In this document: positions 57,446-64,000 of the stretch, in pieces
How positions within the stretch are numbered: position 1 is the stretch's first letter
Layout: every line of letters starts with the position of its first letter
Assembly (NCBI GenBank): GCA_017591395.1
Contig: WEDG01007211.1
Coordinates: 32,024-96,023, forward strand
Source: Schistocephalus solidus
Lineage: Eukaryota > Platyhelminthes > Cestoda > Diphyllobothriidea > Diphyllobothriidae
Reading direction: 5' to 3'
DNA: 64,000 bases
Position numbers and translations under genes: made by a program
Notes under the pieces: model-generated
What the model saw: only the letters and a program-made list of their open reading frames with translations
Databases searched by the model: none
Told to the model about the DNA's origin: nothing

Positions 57446-57590
57446 GATACAGATGCGATCGCTTCAATCATAATTTTATTTACCTGATGTTTCGGCTTCA
57501 ACTCAACTGCATCCTGTGTCTGATGCTGCCTCTGAGGATGTGCTTTAAGCCTCCATCCGAAACGTCAGGTGAATAAAGTTCTTGTTCCGA
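57446..57590. repeat. Inverted repeat, Penelope-terminus type
   Basis: ACCTGATGTTTCGG near 57482 and CCGAAACGTCAGGT near 57558 mark the arms; GCATCCTGTGTCTGATGCTG sits between. Same family as 8605-8739. Confidence 0.6.
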
Positions 57591-57599
57591 CCGATGCCA

Positions 57600-59449
57600 C
57601 GTTTGTAGGAGAAGAGTTCAGTGGATGTGCTACAGCTTTAGATGTTAAGCGGAATTGAAAACTTTTTTCGATTGGAACATATTAATTAAGTAGGGCTTTG
57701 GTATTTCATATTGTCCAGCATAAGCCGGTCGCCCAGAAAACCTGCGTTTTGTAAAATGGTATGCTTTTTTCCATTGATTTTCGGTGTCCTCATAAATTTA
57801 ACTGCATTTTATAGCAAACATGTACAAAAGTATTATTGTACCGATTTGGCAGCAAATAACGTCTTCTACTTTTATGCTTGAAGAAAGGGTATATTTTGAT
57901 TTAGCAAACAAACTTTCCCAGTTCCCGAATAATTTTGAACCCGATCTGCATATGCGCTTGCCGTTGGCGTTTCAAAACCACATGCAACATACCTCCCATC
58001 TAAAGGAGCTCGAAAATGTCTTTTCGCTTGTAGGAGGACATCAAGTAGTGCTCATAAAATTTTGCAAACCATTCTGTATACTTGCTGAGCAACACGAATG
58101 AATATGATGTTTATTTGACGATATTTCGTCATTTTTAAAAAACCTCTAAACTTTTTTACAGCCGAAAGACCACCTTTTTTCAAGTAGAAAAGTACAAAAG
58201 GAATAGTTTTGTGCATGTTTTCTATAAAATATATTTAAATCTATAGGGGCAAGGGAGCTTGAAAATAAATGGGCAAGAATCGTAGTGCATAAGTCGTCCT
58301 TTGCTTTTGCAGGCTACTGGAAAGAAGCTTGCCTGTTTTTACCGATCCATGCTGGGATTATGCTGCATGATATATAATATAAAAATACTCCTCAAGTAAG
58401 ATTTTCGTATTGAAAACACATTTCAGCATTTCGGTTAACATTTCATAAAATAGCTCATATACTGTGTGTAACTGTTTCTTTTTTGCAGCTGAGATACCCA
58501 GCACTTAAATAAATTAGCATTCGCTCACTGTCCGCCACCCACTGATGCTTCCTGTATTCCACAGCCAGATCAGCCAGTTAACTCCATCTTTCCAGAGCAT
58601 AACAACTTATTCAGGGATCTGTAGGCGCAGACCGAAATTTCGTTATCATATGACTATTTGCCCTTTTATTGTTAACTGGAAACTGCACGCTTCGAAGGGA
58701 CCGTTTTCAGACCGTTGCACTTAACTTTCTACTCTCTTAATATCGGTAGCAAATTATTTTAAGTTATCAATTAGATACCAGAAGCAGTAACTTTGCAGGC
58801 AATATACGCAAGCTAGCCAACTACAGGATATATTGGTAAAAATGGTCGTGTGTTGTATGTTTGCATGGTTTCACTGTATGCTTTTATTTGCAACCTTTCT
58901 TGCGGAAGCTAGAGGAAGGAATTTTGAGCCGTAATTTACCCACTTACCTACAAAAGTATGAAGTTAAGTAGCCACAAATTCTAATACACAACTGTTATCT
59001 TCAATGTAATCAGAATTAACTGCTCATGCAATTATCTTACTGGTATTTTTTCTAATGGTTCGAGTATATTCCTCCACCTTTTCACCATAACCTTGCATAC
59101 TTTCCTCAACGTCCTCTGTAGAAAGTCTTTTATTATTATCATGCGCTCAAGGTGAAGTTTCAATCTACTTTTAACCACGCCAAGAATGTCAACTCCTATT
59201 TGATCACTCACAGAGCTGTTTGAAATAACATTGTCACTTTAAAGTACCATGCAGTATCATCATAGAAGCTGTCCTTCCATTTTCAACTCCGGTGGCACCT
59301 CGCCATTTTTTCCCACAAAGTTCTGGGAATTTCCTCTTCTTTATTTGTAAAGGCGAAAAACCAAAACACAGTCTTCAAACTTGTGGCACTTTTTGATGGC
59401 TCTGATTAGTTGATTGTATCCGCTTAACATAATTCAGAGGAAAAATCAA
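57600..59449. other. AT-rich DNA, no gene recognised
   Basis: Marked drop in GC against flanking DNA. The longest frame (57820-58101, +, 93 codons) has no motif. It may be old, decayed repeat. Confidence 0.45.
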
Positions 59450-59632
59450 TGACATTACCGACAACGACAAGGAAGAATGGAATTGCCATTTCTGGTTTAT
59501 TAGCCGTCATCAGCCAGCCATACCCAACCCCAGGCACTGCGGCGCCTGTGGCTCAAACTCGTAACCTGTTAGCTATAATTCCAGTGCCTTGTGCATGGGC
59601 TCGTCGTCCTGTCTGTTGTGATCTGCCTTTTA
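59450..59632 (-). repeat. SINE1, reverse diverged copy
   Basis: In reverse it has the tRNA-like head (GCCCATGCAC region, degenerate box B), then GGGGTTGGGTATGGCTGG, CTGATGACGGCTAATAAACC and AGAAATGGCAATTCC. The hammerhead core CTGATGA and GAAA persist, but stems I and II each have mismatches. It ends about 155 bp before exon 5. Confidence 0.65.
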
Positions 59633-59788
59633 GCCGCTTGGTGGCTGCTGGCGGGGCTCGAAATTCAGCCCCAAGACCCACGGGACGAGTGTGCTCCATA
59701 ATGCGATCGGTGAGCGATGCTCTACCGCTATGACCAATGCTTGCTTACCTCCAGCGTGCCTATTTGCCTACTCTTATGTTTTTCACAG

Positions 59789-60304
59789 CTGCACGGAACT
59801 GCACGCCTTGCCTCGACCGATCTTCCTGGTACAGCAAATAACCTGGACCTTAAGCCCGCAGCCTATTCACGAGGCGACGGCGGCCTCATGGGTGGAATCG
59901 TTGATGGTGGTGGTGGTGATGGTGGTTCAAGTAAATCTCGCTTCCTGCCAGCCGTTGCCTCCAAGCGGCGTTCCCTCAAGCGCCCTGCCCCCTCGGAGGA
60001 GGCTGTGTTAGCTAACCACCATCACCCCCAGCAGCAGCAGCAGCAACCCAGTACTCAGCCTCTGCACCAGCACCAGCACCACCACCGCCTGGTTTCCAGC
60101 ACCAGTCCCGAGCCTCCTGTAGTCTGTACTGGCAGTCTCAATACAGAGTCGCTCTCAATGAGTCGGCAGATCTCCACCGCCGCTGCTACGTCCCTTCCCG
60201 AGACCAATTTGTTCCTTCCACTGACACAACAGCAACCGAATCCGCCCTGTCTCTCAGCCAGCTGTCGTGATTCCCAGCTCGTGGCAGACAGCAATCTTCA
60301 GCTC
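59789..60304 (+). CDS. Exon 5 of the unidentified gene, low-complexity region
   Basis: The exon is 516 nt (172 codons), phase 0 to phase 0, from TTATGTTTTTCACAG to the donor GTACGT (60305). After LHGTARLASTDLPG come a Gly/Asp-rich run, a basic cluster ASKRRSLKRPAPSEE that could be a nuclear localisation signal, then HHHPQQQQQQP and LHQHQHHHRL tracts and a Ser/Pro/Leu-rich end. No globular domain is apparent. Such His/Gln tracts with a basic cluster are usual in transcription regulators, so a nuclear role is inferred only. GC is much higher than in the AT-rich introns on both sides. Confidence 0.75.
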
Positions 60305-63300
60305 GTACGTCTTTTTCTTATTTGCTTCCCACTTGCCCCCTCCCTCCCGCCGGAGCCTTGCTTAGAATGTGGTCTGCTTGACGGTCGAAATTGTTCATAA
60401 GTTGAGTGGTGGCCACCCGGAGTAAGTGGCTTCACCAGGCTACCTTCTCCTGCGCAACCGTAAAATCAACAACAGCGGTCACGCCACCGGCACCTCCGCG
60501 GGTACCTCGCAGAGTTGATCAAATCACCCTTTGATGTCCATCATCAATTAAGATGAGTTAACAATCGTATTCTTCGTCACCTGAGTACGTTTTCCATGCG
60601 ATTTCGGGTATCGCGTGAGCCGATTATGCTGTTCCTGCGATAGTCGTGCTGTGAGGTTGGCCAGCGTTAATCCCGTTGGTCGCTGTCTCATTTGTATGTG
60701 TGTGCGCGTGTGGCTTCCCTTTGACGTAAGCCGCATTGGCCACTGCACCCTCTCCAGCCAATTTACCTCAATATTGTGATATTTTTCATAAAGTTTCTAG
60801 TGGAATCTTCAGTGTCGCGGATGTAGGGACGAGGTTCGACCAAACCGTGCTGGTGCGATCCCGCGTGCGCATGCCATGTAGTAGTAACCACACCTACCAA
60901 CGATCATCATCCTCTTTGCCGAACACGGTGCAGCTGTCCGTTTTCAGTTTGCGTATACCGGCAGAAATGGTTACCTTCTTTGGAGTTTGCTGTCTCCTCA
61001 CTCCGCCATGGCCTTTATCAACCGTTCGATTTGGGAAGATCCTAGCATGTCACAGCTCCTAGATTGACCTGCTCAGCGGCTAATTTTTGGTTTGATTCGC
61101 GTACCGCTGCCACGAAGTTGGAAAACTGGCCTGCACCAGCCTGTCCTCAGATTGAGAGCGGTGTGCAAGGTTTCGGTTGATTGGAGGTTAGCAAACAATT
61201 GTTGATTAGAGTGTACACCAATTTTATGAGACCGGCAAGGGTACAGCATTTGAGTGGAGCCAAAAAATCCTCCAGAACCACCTCTCTGCCCCTTCTCCCC
61301 TGCCCCACCTCCAACTTCTCGACCTTCATGTCCCTCCCCCGCGCACCCCACCTCTTCGCGGAAGCCCTCATGCAGACCTCTTTCGTTTCGTCTGATGATG
61401 GGCTGTTTCCAACAGTTTTACAAGTCACCTTCCTGTCTACTTTTTCCCTCTTTTTATCTTCCTAGGCCTGTTGACAAGGCCGTTTCTAGCTCTTTCATAT
61501 ACAGTAGCTGTCCTAACTCATGAAATCTTATGGATTTTATTAGTTACAGCCCGATGCGGGAATTCAGCGCACGCTGCGTCTACCAAAGTTTTACCTAAAT
61601 AATGAATCGATCGTTAGGAAATATAAGGCTTATTGTGGTTTACAAATTAATATTACATTGTCTAGAAATACTATTTTGTTAAGAAAAGGTACAGATTACG
61701 AAAAGGTAAAAATCGACCTTGTTGAGTAATCTGAAGATTTGAATGTTACTAAAACAGAAAAGTAGAATAACTTTTGAAAATAGTCTTTTTCTGAGTTTTG
61801 CACATGCATATTCATCTAGATTGAGCGCAATGTAAAGTATGGCCGTCATCAAGCTGCCTAACATGTCAGTGTATATTCCAATACCTTTTCACGAGAATTG
61901 ACAGATTTTCTTCCGTTTGTACATTTTCTTAGATGCGTTTGACCAAGGCAAGCAGATTTTTGCTTGATTGTGGCGATAGGGACGCCACAGGAATGTTATC
62001 TTTCATAATCTCACATTTTCACAGGCCGGTCACTGACTAATAAATTTAAGTAGAATCGTCAGGTGCAATCGTTAACATACCATCTTGTGTATATAAATAT
62101 GCATTTTCTATTGTTCAATTTCTTTTTAACTTTTTCGGGTTGCATATGACGATGAGTGTCAGATCTTCTTTGAAAATCGGGTGAATTCTTTACGATTTTC
62201 AGTGTCTTCAGTTGACTGCCCATAAATGTACATTCCGTTCGATGTGTTTGGTAAAACCTTCAAAATAAGATACTTTTTAAAAGCATTTATTTAATTAGTG
62301 ACTTTTTGAACATTCTTTCTAATGCCCTAGGCCGTCTGTGTCATATTTATAGGCTACCTCAAGCGTGAAAACACGCTGCCAAGAAAAATCAACGTTCACA
62401 ACAAAAGACAGGGAAATATATGCCTAAAAATTTCTATAATAAGTTGCCTTTTTAAAAAGCGCTTTTATTAGATGTTTCGCCTGCGTACTTCGTCGTTTTT
62501 CCAAAGTGAAGTCTAGGAAAAACTGGGAACGTTTGACCGGTTTTGCGGCTTCACTGAAAAGTAGGGAACGCATTTTTGCTGATAATTAAAGAACTCACTT
62601 TTCTCTTTCTTTTCGAGCGTTTTTCGATATATTTGCTTACTTCTCAACCAACTTCTAAGATTTCAAACGCACAAGAGAGTGGCCGAATATATACTAACAT
62701 TTTGCGATAAAATTTCATTCGCCTGCCCCTTTTGTTTCAAGTTCTTATTCATTTATAGTCAACTGCAGTTCGAAATTGTCTTTTTAGGATTCGCGAACGC
62801 CGTGACTGCGAAAAGTCGTGGTGTATCATCGCGTCTCGTATATATGCGCGTTTAAGGTCCTAATTGTCGGTGTGGTAAAATAAAGTATTATCACACACGT
62901 TTATTACAGCGCTTTTTGGTACAAAATTTCATAAATTTGCAAAGATTAATTTTTTAGATTAAATATGCCACCATTTTTCTGAAAACAATATGATCTCTCA
63001 AACCTGCATTCAAGGGATTTTCGTGAAAACAAAACGAAATGTTTCGTTCTCCGAAGGAATAGTTATTGCAAATTTTTTCCGGCTTTTATTAATTTTCATT
63101 CATAGTAGTGCACACAAAAACGAAATGCTTTGATTCTTAGCTTTTAAAAAGCGTAGAAAAATTCCTGGATAGCAATAAGCGTCGGATTTTGCCCCATGTA
63201 GCCCCGTTTTCCCATCAATAAATCGATCTGATGTCGACTCTTTATTATTAAACCGCTTTATGTGCATCAATTCAATATAACAAACAGATCTAACACCTTA

Positions 63301-63397
63301 AAATGCCTGCCCGGCTACTACCTCAAATTCTGTTATCGAGAGTTCATGAGTTAGGCAATCTACTGATATATATATATATATATATGCGCCTTGGCAG
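60305..63397 (+). other. Intron of about 3.1 kb, mostly AT-rich
   Basis: Opens GTACGT and closes GCGCCTTGGCAG. No transposon domain was recognised. From about 61540 GC falls sharply. A C-rich patch lies near 61275-61345. Confidence 0.55.
63366..63385. repeat. (TA)10 microsatellite next to a splice acceptor
   Basis: The run ends 12 bp before the exon 6 boundary and occupies the place of the polypyrimidine tract. Confidence 0.9.
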
Positions 63398-63728
63398 GAT
63401 CCCTCACACCAGCTGCCGGCCCACTTCACTAGCCAACCAGTGGGCGGCATCCACCACGTGCAGCCGCTCTATCCGCCGCAGGCCATCGGACCGCCACCTC
63501 CGGCATCGGCATTGTCCGACTGTTCCTCCCTGGTTGGCGGCGGTGGCGTCGCCAGCGGCAAGTCGACTCCGCGGCAGCCAGCCAAGAAGCGTCTGGAGGC
63601 GCGCACCCCCACCATTGACGGCGTCCTGGACGACCTCTGCATCGGCACCGACATGGGTCTGGCCGACATGAAGACGGGTACCGGCAACGGCTCTGGTGGC
63701 TTCCAACTCCACACGGACACGCCTTTCA
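63398..63728 (+). CDS. Exon 6 of the unidentified gene
   Basis: The exon is 331 nt, entering in phase 0 after CTTGGCAG and leaving with one base before GTGAGT (63729). It encodes 110 residues: a Pro/Gln/His-rich start (DPSHQLPAHFTSQPVGG, then PLYPPQAIGPPPPASAL), a Gly/Ser patch, a basic stretch STPRQPAKKRLEARTPT, then a patterned segment IDGVLDDLCIGTDMGLADMK that looks like a conserved helix or docking motif, and QLHTDTPF at the end. Its phase fits exon 5. The gene continues, since the exon ends mid-codon at a strong donor; the next exon is beyond the window. Confidence 0.75.
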
Positions 63729-63799
63729 GTGAGTGCAAAATTTAGTCTTTGCCGGTTTCAGTGGGTGGTGGAGAGATTTCGGTGTGTGTGTGTGTGTCC

Positions 63800-64000
63800 C
63801 TACTCCACCCTTCCATGGAGCATACGGTGGACATCGTCGAAATTGACGGTCGAACTGCCGTGTGTGTGTGTAGGGGTACTAGTTGCCCCCTAAACGGGCC
63901 ACGTGGTAGATGCGTCGGACCAACACGGGGGCCACATCACGGCACGGCAGGCGTTATTTGGGTTGCGCTCCCATAACAAATGCCGAACATGGAGGTGTGG
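63800..64000 (+). repeat. End of one R440 unit joined to start of the next
   Basis: 63800-63862 is the end block (CATGGAGCATACGGTGGACA, then GACGGTCGAACTGCCGTG). After a GT run and GGGGTACTAGTTGCC the 5' block begins (CCTAAACGGGCCACGTGG, then ACCAACACGGGGGCC), running to the window edge. This head-to-tail order is also seen at 52222-52748. Confidence 0.75.

Larger units (their letters stand above)
48033..59788 (+). other. Intron of about 11.8 kb with retrotransposon copy 2
   Basis: Opens GTATGT and closes TTATGTTTTTCACAG. The part 48033-52221 holds no gene: a possible diverged retrotransposon 3' UTR piece near 48450-48560, (AG)n at 49635-49651, (GAA)n at 50300-50320 and a GC-rich block at 50325-50700 open on both strands without recognised motifs. 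Confidence 0.5.

Noticed and set aside
60055..60294. 79-codon ORF opposite exon 5
   Set aside because: Shadow of the exon on the other strand; its Trp/Cys/Arg-rich sequence is the complement of His/Gln codons.
1..64000. CRISPR array, operon structure or prokaryotic promoters
   Set aside because: No regularly spaced identical repeats with unique spacers; exon-intron structure shows a eukaryotic genome.

Overview
This window is nuclear DNA from a repeat-rich animal, most likely a flatworm. The evidence is short exons separated by introns of several kb with GT..AG ends, Penelope-like element fragments, non-LTR retrotransposon pieces with a C-terminal zinc-finger array, tRNA-headed SINEs carrying hammerhead-ribozyme motifs, and long (TA)n tracts. 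The style of the repeats suggests a diphyllobothriid tapeworm (Spirometra, Dibothriocephalus or Schistocephalus type). That placement is inferred from memory of such genomes, not from a search. There is no sign of prokaryotic or viral organisation.

One gene on the + strand appears to run across the window. Six exons with good splice sites and matching phases lie at 15922-16128, 28704-28938, 33335-33400, 47851-48032, 59789-60304 and 63398-63728. Joined in order they stay open for about 512 residues: an N-terminal half that looks folded and conserved, then a long Ser/Gln/His/Pro/Gly-rich part with a basic cluster. I do not recognise the family. The true first exon and the 3' end lie outside what I can see.

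The rest is introns or upstream DNA filled with mobile elements. There are five pieces of one non-LTR retrotransposon family: 39130-42030 (+), 52749-56638 (+), 23880-25440 (-), 26757-27690 (-), and a 3'UTR-only copy at 27770-28369 (+). A unit of about 440 bp (called R440 here) recurs at least twelve times; it follows the retrotransposon 3' UTR at several loci and stands as a tandem pair before the 5' UTR at one. Two Penelope-like fragments lie on the - strand (16810-17610 and 34995-35745). A family of small inverted repeats carries GAAACGTC-type ends.

The most interesting part is a set of tRNA-headed or related short elements (called SINE1 and R2 here) with hammerhead-like folds and (TA)n tails. 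One SINE1 copy (12561-12605, -) keeps every core base of a type I hammerhead and a 6-bp stem I. Next to exon 1 of the gene, two SINE1 units stand in tandem with an exact 305-bp period, the layout expected of a retrozyme-like element. Other hammerhead candidates are at 7874-7919, 13262-13309 and 42102-42173. Three loci (12007-12424, 12381-12980, 42220-42734) share the layout (TA)n, reverse copy, forward copy, (TA)n.

The regions 57600-59450 and 60305-63365 are AT-rich and nearly free of recognisable features. Boundaries of repeats are estimates made by eye.
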